This document shows, piece by piece, positions 27,817-37,926 of a stretch of DNA of 64,000 nt. Position 1 is the stretch's first letter. Every line of letters starts with the position of its first letter. The notes beneath the pieces are model-generated. The model was not told the DNA's origin and ran no database searches. It was given only the letters and a program-made list of their open reading frames with translations. The DNA comes from Marinobacter sp. SS5-14b (lineage in GTDB: Bacteria; Pseudomonadota; Gammaproteobacteria; Pseudomonadales; Oleiphilaceae), in NCBI RefSeq assembly GCF_030541005.1, contig NZ_JASSVM010000008.1:62001-126000 (forward strand), written 5' to 3'. Made by a program: the position numbers and the translations under genes.

Positions 27817-27865
27817 TACCCTGACTCCTGTTGTTTTTGTGTTGATTCAGAGTTGGCGAGGCCGG

Positions 27866-29668
27866 TCAGAATGCCTCGTCAAACATATCCAGTGCCGTTG
27901 AGTCCACCGATTGCAGCAACTCAGCCGTTGCTAGCACGCCCGGCAATTCATACCGGCAAAAATAATCACAGGCGCGTAACTTGCCCTGATAGAAGGACTC
28001 AGGCTGATCACCGGCCCCACTGACTCCAGCAAGGGCTTTCAGGGCCTGTCGCAGCCAGAGCCAGCCGACAATTACCTGCCCGAAGGCATCCAGGTAAAGA
28101 GTGGCATTGGCCAGTGCTTTTTCCTTATCACCAGAGGCCTTTACTTCATTAATCACCCGGGTAGCTTCAACCATTGCGGCCAGGGACCGTTCAAGCAACC
28201 CGGCATTAGAAGCCAGCCGTTCCTGCTTGCGGGCCTCGGCAATAGTGGCTTCGATCCTGCTCACCAGTTCGCAGTAGTAACGGCCATCGGCCATGGAAAC
28301 CTTGCGACCAAGCAGGTCGATGCCCTGAATACCATGGGTGCCCTCGTGGATCGGGTTAAGCCGGTTATCCCGGTAGAACTGTTCCACCGGATATTCCCGG
28401 GTGTAGCCGTAGCCACCATGCACCTGAATTGCCAGACTGTTAGCTTCGAGACAATAACGGGAAGGCCAGGACTTGATCACCGGCGTGAGCAAGTCGAGCA
28501 GCCCGGCGGCAAGCTCGCGCTGCTCGCCAGTTTCCGCAAACTTCTTCTCGTCCACCAATACTGCACCCTGCAGACAGAGCGCCAGCCCACCTTCCACATA
28601 GGCCTTCTGGGCCAGCAGCATGCGCCGGATATCAGCATGGCGGATCAGAGGCACCTGGGGGCTTTCCGGATCCTTCTCTCCAACCGGACGCCCTTGCTGC
28701 CGCTCGCGGGCATACTCAAGCGCATGAAGATAGCCGGTGTAACCCAGCATCACCGAACCCAGACCAACACCAATCCGGGCTTCGTTCATCATGTGGAACA
28801 TGGCAGCCAGGCCCTGGTGGGGCGAGCCAACCAGATACCCGACCGCTCCCGCTGCCTCACCAAAGTTCAACATGGTAGACGTCGTGCCACGGTATCCCAT
28901 TTTGTGAATCAGACCAGCCAGGGCGACATCGTTGCGCCCACCCAAAGAGCCATCTTCGTTAACGAGGACCTTCGGCACCAGAAACAGGGAAATTCCTTTT
29001 ACGCCGGCCGGGGCCCCAGGTAAACGCGCGAGTACCATATGAATGATGTTCTCGCTCAGCTCGTGATCACCACCGGAGATGTAGATCTTGTTACCAAATA
29101 ACCTATAACTGCCATCTGCCTGTGGCTCTGCTCGAGTGCGCAGATCTCCCAGAGAGGAACCTGCATGGGGCTCGGTCAGGCACATGGTGCCGAAAAAACG
29201 CCCCGCCAACATCGGCTCGGCGTAGCGGCTTTTCTGCTCGTCGGAGCCATGGGCGAGAATCAGGTTAGCTGCCGCAATAGTTAGCCCGGCGTAGCCCTGA
29301 GTCCCTACGTTGGCTCCTTTGAGCATCCCCACACACATCTGGGCAACCGCACTGGGCAGCTGCATGCCACCGCGCTCGTAGTCCTGACTGGCCGCCATCA
29401 GACCAGTACTTTTCAGTACGTCCAGCGCCTTGTGAACTTCCGGCCGCATGTGCACACGGCCATTCTCGAAGGTCGGCTCTTCTTCATCCACCAAGCGAGC
29501 ATGGGGTGCGAACTCCTCTGCGGCAACTTTCAGCGCCAGGTCCAGCGCCGCCTGCAGCGTTTCACGACTATGGTCCTGATAGCGCTCAAATCTGAGCACC
29601 TTCTCTACTTCATGAAGTTCATAAAGCTGGAAAGCCAGGTCCCGGGTACTGACGATTTTCTGCTGCAT
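27866..29668 (-). CDS. Acyl-CoA dehydrogenase, long C-terminal-extension type
   Basis: 600 residues, matching the long bacterial acyl-CoA dehydrogenases rather than the 380-residue kind. Typical segments are GTMCLTEPHAGSSLGDLRTRA, KIYISGGDHEL and VHGGYGYTREYPVEQFYRD. The enzyme introduces the trans-2 double bond with FAD and passes electrons to ETF. The N-terminal RDLAFQLYELHEVEKVLRFE and the helical C-terminal domain are family features. Third gene of the operon; the FadB-like protein encoded by the first gene would hydrate its product. Confidence 0.92.
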   Translation of the reverse strand: MQQKIVSTRDLAFQLYELHEVEKVLRFERYQDHSRETLQAALDLALKVAAEEFAPHARLVDEEEPTFENGRVHMRPEVHKALDVLKSTGLMAASQDYERGGMQLPSAVAQMCVGMLKGANVGTQGYAGLTIAAANLILAHGSDEQKSRYAEPMLAGRFFGTMCLTEPHAGSSLGDLRTRAEPQADGSYRLFGNKIYISGGDHELSENIIHMVLARLPGAPAGVKGISLFLVPKVLVNEDGSLGGRNDVALAGLIHKMGYRGTTSTMLNFGEAAGAVGYLVGSPHQGLAAMFHMMNEARIGVGLGSVMLGYTGYLHALEYARERQQGRPVGEKDPESPQVPLIRHADIRRMLLAQKAYVEGGLALCLQGAVLVDEKKFAETGEQRELAAGLLDLLTPVIKSWPSRYCLEANSLAIQVHGGYGYTREYPVEQFYRDNRLNPIHEGTHGIQGIDLLGRKVSMADGRYYCELVSRIEATIAEARKQERLASNAGLLERSLAAMVEATRVINEVKASGDKEKALANATLYLDAFGQVIVGWLWLRQALKALAGVSGAGDQPESFYQGKLRACDYFCRYELPGVLATAELLQSVDSTALDMFDEAF

Positions 29669-29683
29669 GACGGCGCTCTCCGT

Positions 29684-30868
29684 TTATACCACTTCGAACA
29701 GGCCGGCTGCGCCCTGACCGCCGCCAATGCACATGGTGACCACCACATATTTGGCACCCCGGCGCTTGCCTTCAATCAGGGCATGGCCGGTAAGGCGGGA
29801 ACCGCTCACACCATAGGGGTGACCCACAGAAATAGAGCCGCCATTCACGTTGAGTTTTTCCATCGGAATACCCAGACGGTCGCGGCAGTAGACCACCTGG
29901 GATGCAAAGGCTTCGTTCAGCTCCCACAGGTCAATGTCGTCCATGGTCAGGCCGTTACGGGCAAGCAGGCGTGGAACAGCAAACACCGGGCCGATGCCCA
30001 TCTCGTCCGGCTCACAGCCTGCAACAGCAAAGCCACGGAAAATGCCCATGGGCTCGATGTTATGCTTTTCGGCATAGGTGCTGTCCATGACCGTACACAC
30101 AGAGGCGCCATCAGAAAGCTGGCTGGCGTTTCCCGCGGTAACAAACTGACCCGGGCCACGTACCGCGTCCAGTGAGGCCAACCCTTCCAATGTAGTATTC
30201 GGGCGATTGCATTCGTCCCGGTCCAGAGTTACCTGTTTTTCGCTCACTTCACCGGTTTCTTTGTCTTTAACCAGCATAGTGGCGTCAAAAGGCACAATTT
30301 CGTCGTCAAACTTGCCGGACTGCTGGGCCGCGGCGGTGCGCTGCTGGGAAATCAGTGCGTACTCATCCTGCGCTTCACGGCTTACGTTGTAACGCTGGGC
30401 GACAATATCGGCCGTTTCGATCATCGACAGGTACAGTTCCGGCTTGTTCTTCATCAGCCATTCGTTAGTAGCACGGAAGCCATTAAGTTTGTCGTTCTGA
30501 ACCAGGGAGATGGACTCTACGCCACCAGCCACGATGGCAGGTACCTTCTCCGACATCACGCGCTGCGCAGCAATAGCAATGGATTGCAGGCCGGAGCTGC
30601 AGAACCGGTTAATTGACAGCCCGGCCGTGGTTACCGGGAGCCCGGCACGAATAGCCGCCAGGCGTGCCATGTTCTTGCCCTGACAACCTTCGTGAAAGGT
30701 TGCGCCCAGAATGACATCTTCAACGATGGCAGGGTCGATTCCTGCACGCTCAACGGCGTGCTGGATAACGTGCCCGGCCAGATCAACACTGTGCGTGTTG
30801 TTCAGGGCACCACGATAGGACTTGCCAAGGCCGGTACGCGCGGTCGAAACGATGACAGCATCAGACAT
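29684..30868 (-). CDS. Acetyl-CoA acyltransferase (thiolase)
   Basis: 394 residues. The acyl-accepting cysteine is in [10 protein letters not shown], the catalytic His in [14 protein letters not shown] and the second cysteine in [13 protein letters not shown]. It cleaves 3-oxoacyl-CoA to acetyl-CoA and a shortened acyl-CoA. It lies 18 bp after the FadB-like gene and 15 bp before the dehydrogenase, so the three steps of beta-oxidation are co-transcribed. Confidence 0.94.
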   Translation of the reverse strand: MSDAVIVSTARTGLGKSYRGALNNTHSVDLAGHVIQHAVERAGIDPAIVEDVILGATFHEGCQGKNMARLAAIRAGLPVTTAGLSINRFCSSGLQSIAIAAQRVMSEKVPAIVAGGVESISLVQNDKLNGFRATNEWLMKNKPELYLSMIETADIVAQRYNVSREAQDEYALISQQRTAAAQQSGKFDDEIVPFDATMLVKDKETGEVSEKQVTLDRDECNRPNTTLEGLASLDAVRGPGQFVTAGNASQLSDGASVCTVMDSTYAEKHNIEPMGIFRGFAVAGCEPDEMGIGPVFAVPRLLARNGLTMDDIDLWELNEAFASQVVYCRDRLGIPMEKLNVNGGSISVGHPYGVSGSRLTGHALIEGKRRGAKYVVVTMCIGGGQGAAGLFEVV

Positions 30869-30886
30869 AAGATGAACTCCTTATAA

Positions 30887-32980
30887 TTATAGATCGCTGA
30901 ACTTGCGGCCTTCCGCCACCAGCTTCTCGAGCAACGGCGCAGGCTTCCACTGCTCGCCACCCACTGTGCTGTTGTAGTTCTTCACTGCCGCCAGAATATT
31001 GTCCAGCCCAACCTGATCTGCCCAGAACATGGGGCCGCCACGATACGCGGGGAAACCATATCCGTAGATCCAGACCACATCGATGTCCAGTGACCGGTCG
31101 GCAATGCCTTCTTCCAGGATCTTGGCACCTTCGTTGACCATTACATACATGCAACGCTCAAGGATTTCCTGGTCGGTAACCTCCCGGGCTACGATCCCCT
31201 GTTCCGCGCGGAAGCTTTCAATCAGCTGTTCCACTTCCGGGTCGACAACCGGCGCGCGGCTACCTTCCTCATATTTGTATACCCCAGCCTGGGTTTTCTG
31301 TCCCAGACGACCCTGCTCAACCAGCTTGTCCATCCAACTGGCCGGCACATCTTCACCGGCGTTACGACGCTCTTCACGAATACGATAACCGACATCAATG
31401 CCGGCCAGGTCAGACATCGCAAACTGCCCCATCGGGAAGCCGAGGTCGGTCAGTACCTTGTCCACCTGCTGCGGCGAAGCACCCTCGTTTACAAGCGCCA
31501 TGGCCTCGGCACCGCGTTTATGCAGCATCCGGTTGCCAACAAAGCCGTGACAGTTACCGACCATGACTCCGACTTTGTTAATTTTCTTCGCTACGGCCAT
31601 CACAGTGGCCTTCACCTCGTCAGACGTCTTGCTGCCACGAACATTTTCCAGCAGCTTCATTACGTTAGCCGGGCTGAAGAAGTGCATACCCACAACGTCT
31701 TCCGGGCGTTTGGTAGCAGAGGCAATTTCATCAATGTCGAGGGTGGAGGTGTTGGACGCCAGAATAGCGCCCGGCTTGCACACTTCATCCAGCTTGGCGA
31801 AGATCTCTTTCTTGACGGCCATGTTCTCAAAGACGGCTTCAATCACCAGGTCGACGTCGCGGAAGTCATCGTAGCTCAGGCTGGTTTTGATCAGCCCCAT
31901 GCGCTCTTCCACCTGCTCGGCGGTGAGCTTGCCTTTTCTGGCAGAGTTCTCGTAATTGCGGCGAATGACTGCCATTCCGCGATCCAGGGCTTCCTGCTGA
32001 ACTTCAACGATGGTGGCCGGAATGCCCACATTGGCAAAGTTCATGGCGATTCCACCACCCATGGTGCCGGCACCGATAATGCCCACACTCTTCACCTCAC
32101 GCACCGGCGTGTCCTTGGCCAGACCTTTGACCTTGGAAACCTCACGCTCGGCAAAGAACGAATGGACCAGGCCTGCACGCTGCGGTGATTCCATGCACTC
32201 TTTAAACAGTTCACGCTCTCGCTTCAGGCCCTCGGCAAACGGCAGGGTGAAAGCGGCTTCTACAGCGTCGACACACTTGAATGGCGAGAACAGGCCGCGG
32301 GCCTTTTTGGCCAGGCCAGCACGGAACTGGTCAAAGACATCGCTGCCTTTGTCAGCTTCAACCTTGTCGGCAATATCACGCACCCGGCGTACCGGAGCAC
32401 CTTCACCTGCCAGTTTCTGCGCATAGGCCAGGCCAACCTGGCGGATATCGTCGCCGGCTTCAACGGCATCAACAATGCCCAGAGCCAGCGCGTCTCTGGC
32501 GCCTACGAAGTTGCCAGACGTAATCATTTCCAGTGCCTTCTGGGCACCCACAAGGCGAGGCAGGCGCTGGGTACCGCCAGCACCGGGCAACAGACCAAGC
32601 TTTACTTCAGGCAAGCCCACCTTGGCAGACGGCAGGGCAACCCTGTAATGACAACCCAGGGCCGTTTCCAGGCCACCGCCCAGTGCGGTGCCATGAATAG
32701 CGGCAACAATGGGCTTGTCGCTTGATTCATAGGCATTGATCACATCGGGGAGGCCCGGCTCCTGCAAAGGTTTGCCAAATTCGCGGATGTCCGCGCCAGC
32801 AATGAACGTACGGCCTTCACATACCAGCAGGAGGATATCTGCTTCTGCATCCTTCTGGCCCTGCTCCAGGGCGGAAACCAGACCGGCACGCACAGCATGG
32901 CTCAAGGCATTGACCGGCGGGTAGTTTACGGAAATGACACCAACATTCCCTTCACGGGTATAAGCAACAACCTCTGACAT
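30887..32980 (-). CDS. Bifunctional enoyl-CoA hydratase / 3-hydroxyacyl-CoA dehydrogenase
   Basis: 697 residues from ATG 32980, chosen for GGGGAG upstream. The crotonase half has [11 protein letters not shown] and [18 protein letters not shown] (oxyanion hole and acid residue) plus [12 protein letters not shown]. The dehydrogenase half has [17 protein letters not shown] for NAD and [14 protein letters not shown] with the catalytic His. This arrangement (hydratase first) matches the peroxisomal-type FadB-like proteins. It heads the operon thiolase-dehydrogenase-alcohol dehydrogenase-aldehyde dehydrogenase. An IclR-type site lies 30 bp upstream. Confidence 0.94.
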   Translation of the reverse strand: MSEVVAYTREGNVGVISVNYPPVNALSHAVRAGLVSALEQGQKDAEADILLLVCEGRTFIAGADIREFGKPLQEPGLPDVINAYESSDKPIVAAIHGTALGGGLETALGCHYRVALPSAKVGLPEVKLGLLPGAGGTQRLPRLVGAQKALEMITSGNFVGARDALALGIVDAVEAGDDIRQVGLAYAQKLAGEGAPVRRVRDIADKVEADKGSDVFDQFRAGLAKKARGLFSPFKCVDAVEAAFTLPFAEGLKRERELFKECMESPQRAGLVHSFFAEREVSKVKGLAKDTPVREVKSVGIIGAGTMGGGIAMNFANVGIPATIVEVQQEALDRGMAVIRRNYENSARKGKLTAEQVEERMGLIKTSLSYDDFRDVDLVIEAVFENMAVKKEIFAKLDEVCKPGAILASNTSTLDIDEIASATKRPEDVVGMHFFSPANVMKLLENVRGSKTSDEVKATVMAVAKKINKVGVMVGNCHGFVGNRMLHKRGAEAMALVNEGASPQQVDKVLTDLGFPMGQFAMSDLAGIDVGYRIREERRNAGEDVPASWMDKLVEQGRLGQKTQAGVYKYEEGSRAPVVDPEVEQLIESFRAEQGIVAREVTDQEILERCMYVMVNEGAKILEEGIADRSLDIDVVWIYGYGFPAYRGGPMFWADQVGLDNILAAVKNYNSTVGGEQWKPAPLLEKLVAEGRKFSDL

Positions 32981-33009
32981 AATCTCCCCTCGCCTTTTAT
33001 GAAATATGG

Positions 33010-33024
33010 TTTTATCTAGCGAAA
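33010..33024. promoter_or_regulatory. Putative IclR-type operator upstream of the FadB-like operon
   Basis: On the minus strand TTTCGC-TAG-ATAAAA. It is a weaker match to TTYYGC-N3-GCRRAA but closely resembles the site at 51725 (TTTTGC-TAG-ATGAAA). Confidence 0.5.
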
Positions 33025-33083
33025 TCAATTAACGATTTAATACAAGTTTAGCCCTTATTTCAACCACCGTTTCGGTTCAGGCA

Positions 33084-33118
33084 TAAAAAAACCGCAGACT
33101 TTCGTCTGCGGTTTTTTT
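33084..33118. terminator. Bidirectional terminator between the FadB-like and iclR genes
   Basis: AAAAAAACCGCAGAC and GTCTGCGGTTTTTTT form a perfect stem around TTTC with A/T tracts on both sides. It can end the minus-strand IclR transcript. Confidence 0.9.
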
Positions 33119-33159
33119 ATGCCTTTCTGTCTGATCCGGCCGGCTACCGGCAGCCTGGC

Positions 33160-33987
33160 CTAGACACCGAGCGATTCAATATCCCGGGCTAACATAGCCA
33201 GCTGGTGAGCATAGGAGTCGCGCAACTTGTCGCCAGGCACCAGGTACGACGGCGCCGCACAGGTCAGAACCATCGTAGTGCCATCCTGCAGGTGGATAGG
33301 TACACCGGCGGAGTTAATGTTCCGATCCCAGTCTCCCAGCGACAGGCAGAAACCGTGCTCCCGGTAATCTTCCATGGCCTGGTCCAGGCCTTCTTTAATT
33401 ACCGGCCATTTTTCACCGTACTTCTTCGCCATGGCATCGTCGATCAGCTTGCGGGCCGGGTCGCTGATCGCGCAGTAATAGGCGCGCCCTGCAGAGGTTG
33501 TCGACATAGGCAGCTTCAGGCCAATATCCATCCGCAGGAGGGTTGCTTCAGGCGGCAGCCGGTTTTCTACATAAATCATGTGCAAGCGGTCGCGACAAGT
33601 CAGACCAACCGACATGTTGGTTTGCCGGGCGAACTCGTCCATGTAGGGCTTGGCCAGCTGACGCACCTTCAGGTTTGATACATAGGCGTAACCCAGAGCC
33701 AGCACGCCGGAACTAAGCTGATACTTTTCCAACTGCTGGTTGTAGCCCAGATAACCCAGCTTGGTCAGCGTATAGGTCATGCGCGAAACGGTGGGCTTGG
33801 GAAGGCCGGTAATTCTGGCAATGTCCTGGTTGCCGAGTATGACAGACCCCTGACTGAACGCGCGCAGAACATCCAGCCCCCGGGACAGCGCCTCTACAAA
33901 CTTGCGATCCTTGCCCGGCTGAACGGGCTTGCCATCGCCAGACGCTACTTTCAACTCCGGTGAGTTGTCCTGCTGTTTTTTTGCCAT
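33160..33987 (-). CDS. IclR-family transcriptional regulator
   Basis: 275 residues. The winged-helix part reads LGNQDIARITGLPKPTVSRMTYTLTKLGYLGYN; the C-terminal ligand domain shows TSAGRAYYCAISD and GVPIHLQDGTTMVLTCAAP. IclR proteins sense aromatic or carboxylic metabolites and bind palindromes of about 15 bp. Eight such sites lie at promoters of nearby catabolic genes, so this is the best candidate regulator. It is transcribed divergently from the hydroxyacid reductase gene, and the shared 270-bp region holds one of the sites. Confidence 0.92.
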   Translation of the reverse strand: MAKKQQDNSPELKVASGDGKPVQPGKDRKFVEALSRGLDVLRAFSQGSVILGNQDIARITGLPKPTVSRMTYTLTKLGYLGYNQQLEKYQLSSGVLALGYAYVSNLKVRQLAKPYMDEFARQTNMSVGLTCRDRLHMIYVENRLPPEATLLRMDIGLKLPMSTTSAGRAYYCAISDPARKLIDDAMAKKYGEKWPVIKEGLDQAMEDYREHGFCLSLGDWDRNINSAGVPIHLQDGTTMVLTCAAPSYLVPGDKLRDSYAHQLAMLARDIESLGV

Positions 33988-34183
33988 AACTTGCCTATTT
34001 CCTGAACTGCGTTGCCTGTCACGGATAGCCTGGAGAACCGTGGGCGTGAAAAGTGGACATATTCTAGTCTATGAGAAACTCAAGAACCACAATCTGCCAT
34101 CAAATTTCATGCCAGATTCGAAACACTGGCATTACCCGATGCCACGAAATAGCCATGACGGAAACCCGGGCAACCTTTACCAT

Positions 34184-34197
34184 AGTATAGCGATACT
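34184..34197. promoter_or_regulatory. Perfect inverted repeat in the iclR-reductase intergenic region
   Basis: AGTAT-AGCG-ATACT, four bases left of the IclR-type site. It may be a second regulator-binding element. Confidence 0.35.
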
Positions 34198-34200
34198 TTA

Positions 34201-34215
34201 TTCTGCAATGCGGAA
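34201..34215. promoter_or_regulatory. Putative IclR-type operator upstream of the hydroxyacid reductase
   Basis: TTCTGC-AAT-GCGGAA, a near-perfect palindrome and the best match with that at 36657. It lies 42 bp before the reductase start. Confidence 0.65.
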
Positions 34216-34257
34216 CCAAGTCATATGCACGACAACAAACCATACTCAGGAGCATGT

Positions 34258-35187
34258 ATGAAGGTACTTTTTGTAGCGGGCGATCCCAAACCAGAGCGCT
34301 GGACCGTACCTATCAAACAACTGCTACCAGAAGCAGACATTTATGTCTGGGATCCGGACGGACCGGCGATTAATGCAGACTACACCATCGTATGGCAGCC
34401 CCCGGCGAAGCTGTTCGAGCGTGAAACCCGCCTGAAGGCCGTGTTCAACCTGGGCGCCGGTATCGACGGATTGCTGAAAGTCCCCAACCTGCCGGCAGAC
34501 CTTACCGTGGTAAGACTGGAAGATGCCGGCATGTCGGTACAGATGGCCGAGCATGTACTGCACCAGATACTGGAAGTCAGCCGGCAGATGGAGCTGTACC
34601 GGGATCAGCAACGCCAGCGGCTGTGGAAGATACACCGCCCCATCAGCCGGAAAGAGTGGCCCATCGGCATTATGGGGCTTGGGCACATTGGCAAGCGTGT
34701 GGCCAGCACACTGGCAAGCCTGGACTATACGGTAAACGGCTGGGCCAGGAGTGAGCACACGGTAGAAGGCGTGCGCACCTTTGCAGGCAACGGGCAACTC
34801 GGAGAGTTTCTGGGGGCAACGCGAGTGTTGGTTAACACCCTGCCACTGACCAGCGAAACCGAAAACATCCTTAACTACGACCTGTTCAGCCAGCTCCAGC
34901 CGGGTACGGTGCTGATCAATGTCGGCCGGGGGGAGCACCTCGTGGAAGAAGACCTGCTCAGGGCCTTGGATGAGGAGAAACTGCAGCGGGCCTCCCTGGA
35001 TGTGTTCCGCAAGGAACCTTTGCCGGCTGGCCACCCGTTCTGGGAGCGAACCGACATCACAATCACGCCGCACATTTCGGCGCGAACTCTTCGGGATGCC
35101 ACCCTGGAGCAGATCACCGGGAAAATCCGGGACCACGCCAGCGGGCGAGCCATCACAGGAATAGTCGACATAACCCGCGGCTACTAA
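34258..35187 (+). CDS. 2-hydroxyacid dehydrogenase of the glyoxylate/hydroxypyruvate reductase A type
   Basis: 309 residues from ATG 34258 with AGGAG upstream; the longer reading adds no domain. The NAD motif is GIMGLGHIGKRVAS, catalytic regions are LINVGRGEHLVEEDLL and ITPHISARTL (His). It resembles GhrA, which reduces glyoxylate or hydroxypyruvate. In this island it may work on a 2-hydroxy acid from the degraded compound; that is inference. It is single and stops against a convergent permease gene. Confidence 0.87.
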   Translation: MKVLFVAGDPKPERWTVPIKQLLPEADIYVWDPDGPAINADYTIVWQPPAKLFERETRLKAVFNLGAGIDGLLKVPNLPADLTVVRLEDAGMSVQMAEHVLHQILEVSRQMELYRDQQRQRLWKIHRPISRKEWPIGIMGLGHIGKRVASTLASLDYTVNGWARSEHTVEGVRTFAGNGQLGEFLGATRVLVNTLPLTSETENILNYDLFSQLQPGTVLINVGRGEHLVEEDLLRALDEEKLQRASLDVFRKEPLPAGHPFWERTDITITPHISARTLRDATLEQITGKIRDHASGRAITGIVDITRGY

Positions 35188-35197
35188 CCTGCAAGCC

Positions 35198-35230
35198 GAT
35201 TCTGCCGGTCAGCCCGGGGCCGGCAGAATC
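35198..35230. terminator. Inverted repeat at convergent gene ends
   Basis: GATTCTGCCGG pairs with CCGGCAGAATC. It spans the end of the minus-strand permease gene just after the reductase stop. No clear U-tract is present. Confidence 0.5.
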
Positions 35231-36588
35231 ACCGCAAACACCGCCAGCAATAACAGCAACAGCGGCACCACCAGCAAGACAAAAACACCGTTCCACTGAA
35301 AGGCCACTACGTTGCGGGAAACCTGACCAAACCGTGACAGCAACATCACCGACGGCCCGAACGGCGACACCATCATTGCCAGTGAGAAACCAATAACCAG
35401 GCCAATTGCCACCAGCATCGGGTCAGCGCCGCTAGCTACCAGTTGCGCAAGCATGCCGGACTGAACGCTGAGCACGGTAATCGGAATAACCCCGGCCATG
35501 GAGAACAGCGGCATGATCAGCAGCCCTGCGGCTGCAATCAGGTAACTACCCCAGCCGCTCACCACAAGTCCGTTCAACAGATCTGACGGCACCACAGTGG
35601 CAATCGATACCCCAAGCATGGCTGAGCCGGCAAAGATCGCCATTTCGTTGGACATCACCGCCAACTGTCCCACCCCTTCTGCCAATACCGCCACCGGAGA
35701 GCGTTCCTGCAACAACATATAAGACAAAGTGACAGCCGGAACAGCCAACATGGCAGCCACCGACACCTTCACGCCCGCCAAGGCAACCAGCAACGCCATA
35801 CAGGCAAACACCACCAGAACCAGAAGCGTCAGTTTGCCCGTTCCTTCAGGCCAGCCGTCGAGCGCAACCCGTTCACTACTGATTTCCCGGAAGCGCTGCC
35901 TTTCCAGCACCCAGCCAACCACGATCATCAGCAAAGCTGCCACAAAGCCGAAAGGCAAAAGAGAAGACCAGCTGAGCTGGGGCAGCTCTCGCGTGAGAAT
36001 CGCAACCGCTACGCTGGTGGGTGCCACCAATGGCACCAGGGCAAACCCTCGCAAGGCGCTGATCAGCACGCTCCTGAGCCACTGCAGCCTTGCCGCTCCC
36101 TCTATTCCCCTCTCCTTAAGACTATCTGCGAGAGTGCCACATAGAAGGCTCATCATTCCGAAACTGAGTACCGAAGCAATACCGCAACTCACCGCCGCAT
36201 ACTTTGGGTATAAAAGGGATGCCCGACCCCCGAGCAGCACATCGTGGATACGCCTGAGGACTTCAAAGCGGCGCACCAGGCACTGCATCATCCCCAGGCT
36301 GCCCAAAAACGCCGAATAGAACGCTGCATCCGACAACGCATCAAGGGCACCGTCCATTCCGAGACGGCCGGTCACAAACAAACCAGCACTAAACGTGAGG
36401 GAAAGCAGGAACAACGTCCTTGCATAGACCTGAAGGCGCATCGCGCCCAGAACAAACACCAGGATGAATACCAGCCCGGCAGAGGCGCTAAGGGCTTTGC
36501 TCTGCAGACAAATCGCGACAAGCTCCATGACCACGGCACAAGCCAGCAGCCAGCGAAGAGTTCCATTCATAAACCAGTCAGCCACCAA
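35209..36588 (-). CDS. Multispanning permease, ion-transporter-like
   Basis: 459 residues with about 12 hydrophobic segments. Two segments with conserved small residues, SMAGVIPITVLSVQSGML and SLAMMVSPFGPSVMLLSRFG, resemble the paired hairpins of ion-transporter-superfamily permeases such as the DctM or CitMHS relatives, but I cannot name the family. It is divergent from the thiolase operon and shares the IclR-type site at 36657, so it may import a pathway substrate. No ligand can be read from sequence. Confidence 0.7.
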   Translation of the reverse strand: MVADWFMNGTLRWLLACAVVMELVAICLQSKALSASAGLVFILVFVLGAMRLQVYARTLFLLSLTFSAGLFVTGRLGMDGALDALSDAAFYSAFLGSLGMMQCLVRRFEVLRRIHDVLLGGRASLLYPKYAAVSCGIASVLSFGMMSLLCGTLADSLKERGIEGAARLQWLRSVLISALRGFALVPLVAPTSVAVAILTRELPQLSWSSLLPFGFVAALLMIVVGWVLERQRFREISSERVALDGWPEGTGKLTLLVLVVFACMALLVALAGVKVSVAAMLAVPAVTLSYMLLQERSPVAVLAEGVGQLAVMSNEMAIFAGSAMLGVSIATVVPSDLLNGLVVSGWGSYLIAAAGLLIMPLFSMAGVIPITVLSVQSGMLAQLVASGADPMLVAIGLVIGFSLAMMVSPFGPSVMLLSRFGQVSRNVVAFQWNGVFVLLVVPLLLLLLAVFAVILPAPG

Positions 36589-36656
36589 TGATGAACAATT
36601 CTTGCAATTGAGATAGACCCAGATTAGTCTTTTCCAATATCATTTACAAAACTATA

Positions 36657-36671
36657 TTCCGCAGTTCGGAA
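36657..36671. promoter_or_regulatory. Putative IclR-type operator between permease and thiolase operons
   Basis: TTCCGC-AGT-TCGGAA, palindromic. It lies 32 bp before the thiolase start and 69 bp before the permease start, and overlaps a possible -10 (TATATT). Confidence 0.65.
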
Positions 36672-36702
36672 TTACCTAACCATAATCGATACGGCAATTC
36701 TT

Positions 36703-37908
36703 ATGAACGCATACATCTATGATGGCTTGAGAACACCATTTGGGCGGCATGCAGGCGCCCTGGCCAAGGTTCGCCCCGACGACCTGCTGGCCGAGGTCAT
36801 TCGCGCACTCATTGAGCGCAACGCCTTTGCTCCGGAGAATTATGAAGACGTGATTGCCGGCTGCACCAACCAGGCCGGTGAAGATGCCCGCAACCTGGCA
36901 CGGCACGCCGGACTGCTGGCAGGCTTGCCGGTCGAAACCGGTGGCCAGACCGTGAACCGGCTTTGCGGCTCTGGCCTTGCCGCCATCATCGATGCTGCCC
37001 GCGCTATCCGTTGTGGCGAAGGCGACCTGTTCGTAGCCGGCGGTGCCGAGAGCATGAGCCGCGCGCCGTTTGTGCTGGCCAAGTCCGAATCACCTTACAG
37101 CCGTGAATTCCGCGCCTTTGACAGCACCATTGGTGCCCGCTTCCCGAACCCGCTGATCGAACGCCAGTTCGGCTCGGACACCATGCCGGAAACCGCAGAC
37201 AACATCGCACGCGAGCTGAATCTGTGCCGACTGGAAGTGGATCGCTTTGCCGCACAAAGCCAGGCCCGCTATGAAGCCGCCCGCCAGGACGGTTTTTTCA
37301 AAGACGAGATCCTGCCCATTTCTGTACCTCAGGGCCGCAAACAACCGCCACTGACCGTACAGGACGACGAGCATCCAAGGCCTACATCCAACCTCGAGGC
37401 GCTTTCCAATCTTCGCTCGCTGGCTGAAGATGGCGTGGTTACTGCCGGCAACGCCTCCGGCGTGAACGATGGCGCTGCCGCCCTGATTATCGGCTCCGAA
37501 GAAGCCGGCAAGCGGGCTGGCATCCAGTCCCGCGCACGTATCGTATCGGCTGCCATCGCCGGCGTTGCGCCCAATGTAATGGGGTACGGCCCGGTTCCGG
37601 CAAGCCAGAAAGCCTTGGCCCGGGCAGGCCTGACACTAAAAGACATGGATGTAATCGAGATCAACGAGGCGTTCGCCGCCCAGGTTCTCGGTTGCACCAC
37701 CAAACTGGGAATCGATCCTTCCGATTCCAGACTCAACCCGAACGGCGGCGCCATCGCCGTGGGGCACCCTCTTGGCGCTTCCGGCGCCCGGATTGCCCTG
37801 ACGGCGGTACGCCAACTCGAACGTACCGGTGGCCGTTACGCTCTGATCAGCATGTGCATTGGTGTAGGCCAGGGCATTGCTGCTGTAATTGAACGGGTTT
37901 CCAACTAA
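36703..37908 (+). CDS. PcaF-like 3-oxoadipyl-CoA/3-oxoacyl-CoA thiolase
   Basis: 401 residues. The start MNAYIYDGLRTPFGRHAG and ESMSRAPFVLAKSESPYSR with MPETADNIA are typical of the PcaF branch, which cleaves 3-oxo-dicarboxyl-CoAs. Catalytic features: NRLCGSGLAA, GGAIAVGHPLGASG, SMCIGVGQG. It is 18 bp before a glutaryl-CoA dehydrogenase gene, supporting a dicarboxylate pathway. The start codon lacks a strong ribosome site, though ATG 36703 is the first in frame. Confidence 0.9.
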   Translation: MNAYIYDGLRTPFGRHAGALAKVRPDDLLAEVIRALIERNAFAPENYEDVIAGCTNQAGEDARNLARHAGLLAGLPVETGGQTVNRLCGSGLAAIIDAARAIRCGEGDLFVAGGAESMSRAPFVLAKSESPYSREFRAFDSTIGARFPNPLIERQFGSDTMPETADNIARELNLCRLEVDRFAAQSQARYEAARQDGFFKDEILPISVPQGRKQPPLTVQDDEHPRPTSNLEALSNLRSLAEDGVVTAGNASGVNDGAAALIIGSEEAGKRAGIQSRARIVSAAIAGVAPNVMGYGPVPASQKALARAGLTLKDMDVIEINEAFAAQVLGCTTKLGIDPSDSRLNPNGGAIAVGHPLGASGARIALTAVRQLERTGGRYALISMCIGVGQGIAAVIERVSN

Positions 37909-37926
37909 CTTTTCAGGAGAACAACA

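Noticed and set aside
34225..34257. Upstream start for the hydroxyacid reductase
   Set aside because: AGGAG lies directly before ATG 34258, and the extra residues are not family-like.
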